NCBI RefSeq assembly: GCF_963667135.1
Contig: NZ_OY762974.1
Location: 558,001 to 622,000 of the forward strand
Direction: 5' to 3'
Source: an uncultured Macellibacteroides sp.
GTDB taxonomy: Bacteria > Bacteroidota > Bacteroidia > Bacteroidales > Tannerellaceae
DNA length: 64,000 nucleotides
Position numbers and translations under genes: made by a program
In this document: positions 44,302 to 52,701 of the stretch, one piece after another
Position numbering within the stretch: position 1 is the first letter of the stretch
How the letters are laid out: the number at the start of each line of letters is the position of its first letter
Notes under the pieces: generated by a model
What the model saw: only the letters and a program-made list of their open reading frames with translations
What the model was told of the DNA's origin: nothing
The model's database searches: none

Positions 44302-46716
44302 TCAGGGAATCTGAAAGCTGGAGACCCCTTCGCAGAGCGTCCTTTCAACTCCTTTCCAAACAAAAAGTCCTGAAGTACCTGCCGGCAATTCAATCCGGGC
44401 AGACAAACTCCCCTTTTTATCCACCTTATAGGACACCGAAATGCTGCCAGCCGGATGAGGCATTGTACCAGACACTTCTTTCAGAGAACCAAGCGAAGGT
44501 GCAATCCGAATCTTTTTAAAGCCCGGAGCATCACTGTCAATACCCAGCAGGATTCTGTAAAACTCAATATTAGGACTGGCTCCCCATGCATGACAGTCAG
44601 AACGCGACGGTTCAGGCATCTCTGCCCAGGTTGTCAGTCCCAAAGCCATCTGATCTCTCCAAATCTGAAGATTATCGAGCAACTGATCACCCATACCGGC
44701 TTTATTTAATGCCAGATGAACATAATATCTAAAATAAATGGTTGCCTGCGCCAAAGAAGGATCATTCAGGGTTTTAGTCATAACCGCTGCTGCCTCTTCT
44801 CCGGTAACCACATCTGCCAGCACTGCCAGCGCATTTACATGCTGCGAATAACTACGGTGATCGTGGGTATCAGCAAAAATTCCTTTTTCAGCATTCCAAT
44901 ATTTGGCACGGATCGTAGCTCGCATTTTGGATGCCAGATCGCGGTAATGTGCGGCCATTCCCGAAATACCAAATGCATCTTCCATCGGAGCAGCTGCGTC
45001 CAGCGTAAGGATATACATCAGATCCTGAAAGGCGGAGTTTCCATCCTTTTCACGAATGGGTTCCCCACCGGGAAAGCCAGCCGACCAGTCAGCAAAGAAC
45101 CAGTGAGGCACATAGGCAAGACTGTAATCTGGTTTCAGCCACTGTTCGTACCACGAAAGAATTCCACGGTAAGCAGGTAAAAGTGATTTCATGTATGTCT
45201 CGTCCCCCCGGTACATCCAGTAATCGTGCCCCATGCAAATCCACCACAAGGAAAACGATGAGATAAACTGATGAACAGAAGATGGGTATCGACTCATGGT
45301 TATTCCATCGGCAACAACCGACTGTCGGCCTTGCTCGATGGCGTTTTTCACCATAAACGAATCTCGGGTATTATATAATGAAACCATTGCCTGAATCCGT
45401 GTATCGCCAAAATACTGCAGTTGTTCGTAGTACGGGCAATCCATATAAGTTTCATTGGCACACAAACGTGCTGTTCGCCAGCCAATAGCCAGCATATTAT
45501 TTAATTCCGGATGACCGGAAGCTGAAAAACTTGTTTCGTTTTTAAACGGATAGGCAGAAAATGTCCCATACACATCTTCCAGCACTAAAGGTTCGTTGCC
45601 GGTTGTAACCGTAATATTCACGTAACGCCAGGTACGCCACCAGAGTGAAGTAAAATTACGGGCACTTCCTCCGTCGGGAAGAAGCTTATCTTCGTATCCC
45701 ACAAATTTCTTCCCTTCAACTAGATCCCGGTGACCTTTTACGGTAAGATTCGACTGTTTAGACGATTTTTCTAATTTATCTTCATACAAGGCTTCGGCAT
45801 AAGTAATCAGAATCTCGGATCCTTTTCCTTTGCTAAAGACCAAAGACAGATACCCGGTGGTAAGCTGTTTCTGATCAAGCAGCAAGCGAATTTTACTATT
45901 TGCCGGGATGGTAATTGCTATCGGTTTTGAAGGGAAATCTTTCGGGCATTTTATTCCATCGGCGATACGTACCGCGTCAAAACGTTCTGTCCGCATTTCC
46001 ATGGAAGGAATAGGACGAGGTACCAGTAATCGTCCTGGATAATCGCGAGCCCCTTTGGCTGCTCCTTCCATTCCGGACCGCGCCTTTTTCCAGTCAGCAT
46101 CAATAAAATCCGGGTGCTCCCAGCCCCAGGGATAAACAGCTGCATTCACTTGTTCGCCGGCACCAACTGCATAATAGCCCAACACGGGTTTTGACCAGGG
46201 ACTATAGGCTGAATTCTTAACACAAAGCCACGTATTGTCTGTATTTACAATCTCCTCGGTAGGCGAATTCCCTTGTAATAGAAATCCTGTCTGATTAAAA
46301 CTTATTTGTGCTATTGGTTTCTGGTCTGCAAAATTCCATACAACGGCAGCCAGCACATTCTTTCCGGTCTTGAGCCACGGAGCTATATCCACTGTTTCGT
46401 ACGACCAGTTGTAAATATCTCCGCGCGAAGGGCCCAGGGAAACCTGAACTCCGTTCACAAACAACTTATACCGGTTATCCGCCGATACATGCACAATAAA
46501 CCGCGCAGGGATATCCTCCACCGTGAAAGATTTACGAAAATGATATACCCCAAAAATGTTGACTGGTTCATCTGGTACAGAGATCCAGCGGGCCTTCCAT
46601 CGCCCTTCGAGAAGGGCTGGGTTTATATCTGATTGATTTACTCCGTTTAGCCGGATCTGAGCCGTAGCTGGTAAACAACAAAGCAAAAGCAAAAGGAAAA
46701 ATAAGCGTGTTTTCAT
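44302..46716 (-). CDS. GH78-family alpha-L-rhamnosidase
   Basis: Exported glycosidase of 804 residues from ATG 46716 (MKTRLFFLL), signal peptide ending at PATAQ. N-terminal beta domains carry the GH78-typical YHFRKSFTVEDIPARFIVHVSADNRYKLFVNGVQVSLGPSRG. The (alpha/alpha)6 barrel begins around residue 385 with NNMLAIGWRTARLCANETYMDCPYYEQLQYFGDTRIQA, where the acidic residues of the active site lie. A C-terminal beta domain has GLTTWAEMPEPSRSDCHAWGASPNIEFYRILLGI. The first ATG at 46752 is excluded, because it falls inside the -7 element at 46750-46757. It likely releases rhamnose from plant or bacterial glycans; it stands alone next to apbE. Confidence 0.87.
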   Translation of the reverse strand: MKTRLFFLLLLLCCLPATAQIRLNGVNQSDINPALLEGRWKARWISVPDEPVNIFGVYHFRKSFTVEDIPARFIVHVSADNRYKLFVNGVQVSLGPSRGDIYNWSYETVDIAPWLKTGKNVLAAVVWNFADQKPIAQISFNQTGFLLQGNSPTEEIVNTDNTWLCVKNSAYSPWSKPVLGYYAVGAGEQVNAAVYPWGWEHPDFIDADWKKARSGMEGAAKGARDYPGRLLVPRPIPSMEMRTERFDAVRIADGIKCPKDFPSKPIAITIPANSKIRLLLDQKQLTTGYLSLVFSKGKGSEILITYAEALYEDKLEKSSKQSNLTVKGHRDLVEGKKFVGYEDKLLPDGGSARNFTSLWWRTWRYVNITVTTGNEPLVLEDVYGTFSAYPFKNETSFSASGHPELNNMLAIGWRTARLCANETYMDCPYYEQLQYFGDTRIQAMVSLYNTRDSFMVKNAIEQGRQSVVADGITMSRYPSSVHQFISSFSLWWICMGHDYWMYRGDETYMKSLLPAYRGILSWYEQWLKPDYSLAYVPHWFFADWSAGFPGGEPIREKDGNSAFQDLMYILTLDAAAPMEDAFGISGMAAHYRDLASKMRATIRAKYWNAEKGIFADTHDHRSYSQHVNALAVLADVVTGEEAAAVMTKTLNDPSLAQATIYFRYYVHLALNKAGMGDQLLDNLQIWRDQMALGLTTWAEMPEPSRSDCHAWGASPNIEFYRILLGIDSDAPGFKKIRIAPSLGSLKEVSGTMPHPAGSISVSYKVDKKGSLSARIELPAGTSGLFVWKGVERTLCEGVSSFQIP

Positions 46717-46749
46717 AACAATCAGGATAACAAAATTCAAGACGACGAG

Positions 46750-46757
46750 CAAAGATA
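46750..46757 (-). promoter_or_regulatory. Promoter -7 element for the GH78 gene
   Basis: Reads TATCTTTG on the minus strand (TAnnTTTG), 34 bp ahead of ATG 46716. It decides the start codon of the GH78 gene. Confidence 0.5.
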
Positions 46758-46832
46758 ATTATTTTTACAATGTAGAATACGATTCTATTGTTATAAAATG
46801 GCACTTTAAATCTGGAGTAACATTATAATTCA

Positions 46833-46840
46833 TACCTTTG
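46833..46840 (+). promoter_or_regulatory. Promoter -7 element for apbE
   Basis: TACCTTTG fits TAnnTTTG, 24 bp before the start. Divergent from the GH78 promoter 75 bp away. Confidence 0.55.
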
Positions 46841-46863
46841 CAACCATTAAACAGTTCAGCGAA

Positions 46864-47865
46864 ATGAAAACAAATAAAATCGTGTTTTTTCTTATTATTA
46901 TATTGAATACGTTGTTATTCAGTTGCACAAACAAGGAACAATATTTTGAAACGGCAGGAAGTCTTCATACACCCTATCATATTAAATATCAGTATACACG
47001 ATCTCTTGATAAGGAAATCCAGGTAGAGTTGAAACGCTATTATCATTCAATCAACCCCTTCGACTCCTTATCCATCATTTCGCAAGTTAACCAAAATAAA
47101 GAGGTTGAAGTAGACACACTCTTCGTTGATGTTTTTAATAAAGCAATGGAAATATCTGAAAAAACTGATGGAATATTCGATGTAACCTGTGGTCCGCTTA
47201 TCAACCTGTGGGGTTTCGGTTTCAGCAAAAAAGACAGTGTAACTCCTCATAACATAGATAGTATCCGCTCCTTCGTAGGATTCAGGAAAGTTAGACTCGA
47301 CGGGCGCAGAGTGACAAAGGAAGACCCCAGAATAGTAATGAACTTTTCGGCTTTGGGAGACGGATGCAGCTGCGATGTGGTTGCCGCCTTACTCGATAGC
47401 AAAGGAATTGAAAACTACATGATAGAAATAGGAGGCGAAGTACTTGCAAAAGGTATAAACCCAAAAGGAGAGTGTTGGAGGATCGGGATTAACAAACCTT
47501 CCGACGATCCAGCAGGAATCAATCAGGAGCTGGAGGTTATTGCCCATCTATGCGGTCGGGTAGGTCTGGCCACCTCTGGAAATTACCGGAATTTCTATGA
47601 AAAGGACGGAAAAAAATATGGTCACACTATCAACCCCATAACAGGATATCCTGCTGAACAGGATATCCTAAGCGCCACTATTATCGCCCCCGACTGTATC
47701 ACAGCTGATGGTTATGCGACAGCTTTCATGGCATTGGGATCCGAAAAGGCTCGCGAACTTAAAAAGAAAGTTCCTGAAATCGAATACTTTATTATATATA
47801 CAGACGCAGAAGGTAAATACCGTACCGAACACTCGGAAGGTTTCTCCCGGTATTTATCCAAATAA
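46864..47865 (+). CDS. apbE: FAD:protein FMN transferase (ApbE family) lipoprotein
   Basis: Transfers FMN from FAD onto Thr residues of periplasm-facing flavoproteins such as the NqrB/NqrC or RnfG/D subunits. The 333-residue product is a lipoprotein (Cys21 in LLFSC). Family motifs: NPFDSLSIISQVN, GIFDVTCGPLINLWGFG, ENYMIEIGGEVLAKG, GHTINPITGYPA and DCITADGYATAFMALG (metal-binding Asp). The stretch usually reading like AKGYxxD is here ALGDGCSCDVVA, a change worth noting. It is followed by the ara genes, but an arabinose link is not implied. Confidence 0.9.
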   Translation: MKTNKIVFFLIIILNTLLFSCTNKEQYFETAGSLHTPYHIKYQYTRSLDKEIQVELKRYYHSINPFDSLSIISQVNQNKEVEVDTLFVDVFNKAMEISEKTDGIFDVTCGPLINLWGFGFSKKDSVTPHNIDSIRSFVGFRKVRLDGRRVTKEDPRIVMNFSALGDGCSCDVVAALLDSKGIENYMIEIGGEVLAKGINPKGECWRIGINKPSDDPAGINQELEVIAHLCGRVGLATSGNYRNFYEKDGKKYGHTINPITGYPAEQDILSATIIAPDCITADGYATAFMALGSEKARELKKKVPEIEYFIIYTDAEGKYRTEHSEGFSRYLSK

Positions 47866-47978
47866 GCCGTACTTATACTTTTTCCTTTACCTGTAAGGGT
47901 CATTAAATGTTAAAACAACATGAATACAATCATTTCATGTTCAAGAACATATTGCTTTTTCTATGTATAATTTTTAAA

Positions 47979-47995
47979 AGTGTTATTTTTACACT
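47979..47995. promoter_or_regulatory. Candidate operator/promoter of the ara operon
   Basis: AGTGT (47979-47983) and ACACT (47991-47995) form a palindrome around TATTTTT. The inner TATTTTTA resembles a -7 element with one mismatch, so the palindrome would overlap the promoter, 25 bp before araR. Autoregulation by the NUDIX-type repressor is the natural guess. Only this single copy was found. Confidence 0.4.
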
Positions 47996-48019
47996 CAAAA
48001 CAACAACATCAGCAAGTTT

Positions 48020-48697
48020 ATGAGCAAATATTATGAAGACAAAGACCGATTCCTTGTGGCAATGGACTGCATTATATTCGGTTTCAGTGAGGGTGAATTA
48101 AGCCTGCTTCTTATTAAACGTAAGATTGAACCGGCCAAAGGTCAATGGTCGCTCATGGGTGGATTTTTGCGGGAAAACGAAAGCATAGACGATGGGGCCA
48201 AAAGGGTTCTGAATGAACTAACGGGGCTTGAGAATGTGTATATGGAACAAGTACGTACCTTTGGGGAAGTGGATCGTGATCCGGGCGAAAGGGTATTATC
48301 AGTTGCTTACTACTCTCTTGTTAAAATTGAAGAATCTGATCAGGAACGGTTAGATGACCACAACGCGTATTGGATTAAAATCAATGAACTGCCGGAACTA
48401 GTTTTTGACCACGGTCAAATGGTCGAACTGGCAAGAGATGTAATGAGACAAAAAGCATCTACAGAGCCTATTGGATTTAATCTTCTTCCTGATTTGTTTA
48501 CACTCACTCAACTTCAGTCTTTGTATGAAGCTATTTACGGAACTGTACTCGACAAGAGGAACTTCCGCAAAAGGGTAGCCGAAATGGATTATATAGTGAA
48601 AACTGATAAAATTGACAAGACTGGGTCCAAACGTGGCGCTTCCCTGTATAAGTTTAACGACCGTATCTACCAGAAACATCCAATTTTTAAGTTATAA
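48020..48697 (+). CDS. araR: NUDIX-family transcriptional regulator of arabinose use (AraR type)
   Basis: Regulator of 225 residues: a NUDIX-like domain (about 8-145) followed by a winged-helix DNA-binding domain (about 155-225; [27 protein letters not shown]). The NUDIX box is degenerate: after GGFLRENES the catalytic REUxEE pattern reads RVLNEL, losing key acidic residues, so it probably binds a ligand rather than hydrolysing a nucleotide. In Bacteroides a regulator of this family represses the arabinose genes and responds to arabinose. Here it is the first gene of araR-araD-araA-araB, 5 bp before araD. Confidence 0.88.
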   Translation: MSKYYEDKDRFLVAMDCIIFGFSEGELSLLLIKRKIEPAKGQWSLMGGFLRENESIDDGAKRVLNELTGLENVYMEQVRTFGEVDRDPGERVLSVAYYSLVKIEESDQERLDDHNAYWIKINELPELVFDHGQMVELARDVMRQKASTEPIGFNLLPDLFTLTQLQSLYEAIYGTVLDKRNFRKRVAEMDYIVKTDKIDKTGSKRGASLYKFNDRIYQKHPIFKL

Positions 48698-48702
48698 AGC
48701 AT

Positions 48703-49389
48703 ATGCTTGAGGAATTAAAAGAAAAAGTGTTCCGGGCTAACCTGGAACTGGTAAAACACGGACTGGTAATATTCACCTGGGGTAATGCGTCTGCAATAGA
48801 CAGGGAGAAAGGACTGGTTGTTATCAAACCGAGCGGCGTATCTTACGATGATATGAAAGCTTCGGATATGGTGATAACCGACCTGGACGGACATATTGTA
48901 GAAGGTAGCTTGCGCCCGTCGTCCGACACGGCGACCCATCTGGTTCTTTACAAGGCTTTTCCTCATATAGGAGGCGTAGTTCACACCCACTCCACCTATG
49001 CCACTGCATGGGCCCAAGCCGGATTTGATATTCCAAATATCGGAACTACTCACGCGGATTATTTTCACGACGCCATTCCCTGTACAGAGAATATGACTGA
49101 AACAGAAGTTGCAGGAGCCTACGAAGAGGAAACCGGAAACGTCATCGTGAAACGTTTTGAGGGGCTTAACCCCGACCACACACCCGGCGTACTGGTTAAA
49201 AACCATGGACCTTTTTCCTGGGGTAAAGACGCCGCAGATGCCGTGCATAACGCGGTTGTTATGGAACAGGTGGCAAAAATGGCCTTCATTTCTTATGGCA
49301 TCAATTCGCAGCTTACAATGAATCCGGCACTAATTGAAAAGCATTTCAGCCGTAAGCACGGTCCAAATGCTTATTACGGACAAAAATAA
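48703..49389 (+). CDS. araD: L-ribulose-5-phosphate 4-epimerase
   Basis: Converts L-ribulose 5-phosphate to D-xylulose 5-phosphate, the last step of arabinose entry into the pentose phosphate pathway. It is a class II aldolase-fold enzyme of 228 residues, full length. Motifs: [53 protein letters not shown] (zinc-binding His pair intact in VHTHS), [15 protein letters not shown], and [10 protein letters not shown] (third His). Lies between araR and araA with short gaps. Confidence 0.95.
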   Translation: MLEELKEKVFRANLELVKHGLVIFTWGNASAIDREKGLVVIKPSGVSYDDMKASDMVITDLDGHIVEGSLRPSSDTATHLVLYKAFPHIGGVVHTHSTYATAWAQAGFDIPNIGTTHADYFHDAIPCTENMTETEVAGAYEEETGNVIVKRFEGLNPDHTPGVLVKNHGPFSWGKDAADAVHNAVVMEQVAKMAFISYGINSQLTMNPALIEKHFSRKHGPNAYYGQK

Positions 49390-49432
49390 TTTATATCAAA
49401 CAACTTAGTTACTTAATTTAATCTATTAGAAA

Positions 49433-50935
49433 ATGGCATTCGAAAATTTAGAGGTATGGTTCGTAACAGGAGCACAGCTTCTGTACGGAGGCGACGCAGT
49501 AATTGCAGTCGACGCACATTCAAACGCAATGGTAAAGGGTCTTAATGAATCGGGAAATCTTCCGGTCAAAGTCGTTTACAAAGGGACCGTTAACTCGGCA
49601 ACCGAAGTGCAGGCAACATTTAAAGCAGCCAACAACGACGACAAATGCATCGGCGTAATTACCTGGATGCACACCTTTTCTCCGGCAAAGATGTGGATTC
49701 ACGGATTGCAGGAATTTAAAAAGCCTTTATTACACTTCCATACTCAGTTTAACAAAGAAATTCCATGGAAAGAAATTGACATGGACTTTATGAACCTGAA
49801 TCAGAGTGCACACGGCGACCGCGAATTCGGTCACATTATGAGCCGTATGCGCAAAAACCGCAAAGTGGTGGTTGGTCACTGGCAGGACGAAAAGGCACAG
49901 GAACGTATTGCCGTGTGGATGCGCGTAGCTGCAGCCTGGGCAGATGCACAGGATATGCTGATCGTTCGTTTCGGCGATAACATGAACAATGTAGCGGTTA
50001 CCGATGGCGACAAGGTGGAAGCCGAATTGCGTCTGGGGTATCATGTGGATTATTACCCAATTGCCGAACTTGTTGCTCAACAGGATAAGGTTACCGACGA
50101 GGAGATTGCCGCTCTGGTAAAAGAATACGATCAATTGTACGAAGTGGCCGATAACGCCAAAGAAGGAGGAAAAGACCGCAAGCAGGTTATCGAAGCTGCC
50201 CGCGTTGAAATTGCCCTTCGCAAATTCCTGGCACTTAAGGGAGCCAAGGCATTTACCACGAACTTCGACGATCTGCATGGTGTGGATCAGCTGCCCGGAC
50301 TTGCTTGTCAGCGTCTGATGGCTGAGGGATTCGGATTCGGGGCAGAAGGCGACTGGAAAACGGCTGCTCTTTGCCGTACGATGTGGTTCATGGGACAAGG
50401 CCTCGAAGGTGGTTGCTCATTCATGGAAGACTACACCTATCATTTTGATGGTAAGGACAGTGCTATTCTTCAGGCTCATATGTTGGAAGTTTGCCCGCTT
50501 ATCTCCGAACACAAGCCCAAACTGGAAGTTCATCCATTGGGAATCGGTGGCAAAAATGATCCTGCGCGTCTTGTATTTACTACCAAAGAAGGAACCGGCG
50601 TGGCAGCTACCGTTGTAGATATGGGCAATCGTTTCCGTATGATTGTGAATCAGGTAGATTGCATCAAGTCTCACAAATTGCCTAAACTTCCTGTGGCATC
50701 GGCTTTATGGATTCCGCAGCCAAGTCTTGAAGTAGGTGCCGCCGCATGGATTCTGGCAGGTGGTACACACCATACCAGTTTCTCTTTTTCCATCGACCGC
50801 GAATACCTCGAAGACTATGCCGAGATCGCAGGGATCGAAATGGTTGTGATCGATAACGACACCACTATAAGCGGATTCAAGAGCGAACTTCGGATGAATG
50901 AAGTGTATTACATGTTGAACAAAGCACTTTGTTAA
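49433..50935 (+). CDS. araA: L-arabinose isomerase
   Basis: Converts L-arabinose to L-ribulose in the cytoplasm. The 500-residue length is that of the family. Clear motifs: EVWFVTGAQLLYGGDAV at the N-terminus, CIGVITWMHTFSPAKMWI, LHFHTQFNKEIPW, MNLNQSAHGDREFGHIMSRM, GFGAEGDWKTAALCRTM (metal-site Glu) and CSFMEDYTYHF; the C-terminal GGTHHTSFS contributes His residues. Second enzyme gene of the ara operon, 43 bp after araD and 17 bp before araB. Confidence 0.97.
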   Translation: MAFENLEVWFVTGAQLLYGGDAVIAVDAHSNAMVKGLNESGNLPVKVVYKGTVNSATEVQATFKAANNDDKCIGVITWMHTFSPAKMWIHGLQEFKKPLLHFHTQFNKEIPWKEIDMDFMNLNQSAHGDREFGHIMSRMRKNRKVVVGHWQDEKAQERIAVWMRVAAAWADAQDMLIVRFGDNMNNVAVTDGDKVEAELRLGYHVDYYPIAELVAQQDKVTDEEIAALVKEYDQLYEVADNAKEGGKDRKQVIEAARVEIALRKFLALKGAKAFTTNFDDLHGVDQLPGLACQRLMAEGFGFGAEGDWKTAALCRTMWFMGQGLEGGCSFMEDYTYHFDGKDSAILQAHMLEVCPLISEHKPKLEVHPLGIGGKNDPARLVFTTKEGTGVAATVVDMGNRFRMIVNQVDCIKSHKLPKLPVASALWIPQPSLEVGAAAWILAGGTHHTSFSFSIDREYLEDYAEIAGIEMVVIDNDTTISGFKSELRMNEVYYMLNKALC

Positions 50936-50952
50936 CCATTCAAGCAAACAAT

Positions 50953-52626
50953 ATGACAGAAAAATATGTAATAGGGTTAGATTACGGAACAGACTCGGCC
51001 CGTGCAGTCATTGTAAATACCCTCACGGGTGCAGAGCTGGCTTCTTCCGTTAAATACTACCCGCGCTGGGGGCAGGGAAAATACTGCAACCCGGACACCA
51101 ACCAATACCGTCAGCATCCACAGGATTATATTGATGTACTGGAAGCTTCGGTAAAAGAAGCACTTGCCAAATGTCCGGAAGGAACAGCTGCTAAAATTGC
51201 CGGGATCTCTTTCGATACCACCGGAAGCACACCTGTATTTACAGACGAAGCAGGTACGCCTTTGTCCTTGCTTCCTGAATTTGCAGAAAATCCCAACGCC
51301 ATGTTTGTGTTGTGGAAAGATCATACCGCTATAAAAGAAGCCGCCGAAATCAATGCCCTTGCAGGAAAATGGGATATTAACTATGTGGACTACGAAGGAG
51401 GTATCTATTCTTCCGAATGGTTCTGGGCAAAATCGCTGCATGTACTTCGTGCTGATGCAGCTGTAAGAGCCAAAGCATACTCTATCGTAGAACACTGCGA
51501 CTGGATGCCGGCGCTGATTACAGGAGCCAGCAAAGCCTCGGAGATTAAACGGGGACGTTGTTCGGCTGGTCATAAGGCCATGTGGCTGGAAAAATGGGGA
51601 GGACTTCCCGCCGAAGATTTCCTAACGGCACTGGATCCTATGCTTGGTGGTTTCCGCGAACGCTTATACAGAGACACCTATACCTCTGATGTTGCTGCCG
51701 GTAACTTGTCCGAAGAGTGGGCAAGCCGACTGGGTCTCAGTACAAATGTTGTGGTAGGCGTAGGTGCTTTCGACTGTCACATGGGGGCTGTGGGGGCAGG
51801 TATTACTCCTCATACGTTTGTCCGTGTAATCGGAACCTCAACCTGCGACATCATGGTTTCTTCTTACGAAGAGATGGGCGACAAACTGATCCGTGGAATA
51901 TGCGGACAGGTAGATGGCTCGGTTATTCCGGGTTACGTGGGACTGGAAGCCGGTCAGTCCGGGTTCGGTGATATCTACGCCTGGTTTAAAAAAGTACTTG
52001 AGTTCCCGATAAAGAACATTATCGGTGCTTCTGAACTGATTGACGCCGAAACGAAAGAAAAACTGATACAGGAAGCCTGCGATAAGATTATTCCCGAACT
52101 GTCCAAAGAAGCCGAAAAGATTCCTGCTAGCGAAAGTACAATACTTGCAACCGACTGGATGAATGGCCGTAGAACTCCTGATGCCAACCAGTTGCTGAAA
52201 GGAACTATTACCGGCCTTACCCTGGGCAGTACCGCTCCCCGTATATTCCGTGCATTGGTAGAGGCCACTGCTTTCGGATCGAAAGCCATTGTCGAACGGA
52301 TGCGTAACGAAGGAGTCCAGATAGACAGCGTAATCGGCATCGGAGGAATCGCCCTTAAGTCTCCGTTTGTTATGCAAACGATGAGCGACGTACTGAATAT
52401 GCCCATTAAGGTTTGCAAAACCGATCAGGCATGTGCCCTTGGAGCTGCTATGTTTGCCGCAACGGCTGCAGGTATCTATCCTAAAGTGGAAGATGCTGTA
52501 CAGGCTATGAATTCGGGATTTGCATTCGAATATTTCCCTAATGCCGAAAATGCGAAGATTTACGAGCACATCTACGAATACTATGTAAAAGTAGGACAAT
52601 TCACCGAAAAGGAATTGTTCTGTTAA
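50953..52626 (+). CDS. araB: Ribulokinase
   Basis: Phosphorylates L-ribulose with ATP to L-ribulose 5-phosphate. FGGY-family sugar kinase of 557 residues from ATG 50953 (MTEKYVIGLDYGTDSARAV, phosphate-1 loop). Other marks: GISFDTTGSTPVF, LWKDHTA, SSEWFWAKSLHVLR, GVGAFDCHMGAVGAG, VRVIGTSTCDIMV (phosphate-2), DWMNGRRTPDAN and GIGGIALKSPFVMQTMSDVL (adenosine motif). The upstream codons from 50929 overlap the end of araA and are less likely. Last gene of the operon; a terminator follows 17 bp later. Confidence 0.95.
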   Translation: MTEKYVIGLDYGTDSARAVIVNTLTGAELASSVKYYPRWGQGKYCNPDTNQYRQHPQDYIDVLEASVKEALAKCPEGTAAKIAGISFDTTGSTPVFTDEAGTPLSLLPEFAENPNAMFVLWKDHTAIKEAAEINALAGKWDINYVDYEGGIYSSEWFWAKSLHVLRADAAVRAKAYSIVEHCDWMPALITGASKASEIKRGRCSAGHKAMWLEKWGGLPAEDFLTALDPMLGGFRERLYRDTYTSDVAAGNLSEEWASRLGLSTNVVVGVGAFDCHMGAVGAGITPHTFVRVIGTSTCDIMVSSYEEMGDKLIRGICGQVDGSVIPGYVGLEAGQSGFGDIYAWFKKVLEFPIKNIIGASELIDAETKEKLIQEACDKIIPELSKEAEKIPASESTILATDWMNGRRTPDANQLLKGTITGLTLGSTAPRIFRALVEATAFGSKAIVERMRNEGVQIDSVIGIGGIALKSPFVMQTMSDVLNMPIKVCKTDQACALGAAMFAATAAGIYPKVEDAVQAMNSGFAFEYFPNAENAKIYEHIYEYYVKVGQFTEKELFC

Positions 52627-52642
52627 ATACTTTCTTTCGAAG

Positions 52643-52686
52643 AAAAAAAGGCTTGCAGTCGGACAGATTGCAAGCCTTTTTTTTTT
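52643..52686. terminator. Bidirectional intrinsic terminator between araB and susD
   Basis: AAAAAAAGGCTTGCA (52643-52657) pairs with TGCAAGCCTTTTTTT starting at 52669, with an 11-nt loop. T-runs on both strands let it end araB on the plus strand and the susD operon on the minus strand. Confidence 0.85.
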
Positions 52687-52701
52687 CATCCCTCAGGCAG
52701 C

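Noticed and set aside
49730..50398. 222-codon minus-strand frame opposite araA
   Set aside because: Completely within araA, whose motifs are unmistakable; the antisense product has no recognisable domain.
50929..50952. Upstream start for araB
   Set aside because: These codons overlap the end of araA and precede the conserved MTEKYVIGLDYGT start of FGGY kinases.
51838..52689. 283-codon minus-strand frame opposite araB
   Set aside because: Long only because araB is relatively GC-rich in its third positions; low-complexity Cys/Phe-rich product, no start signal, and it crosses the araB terminator.
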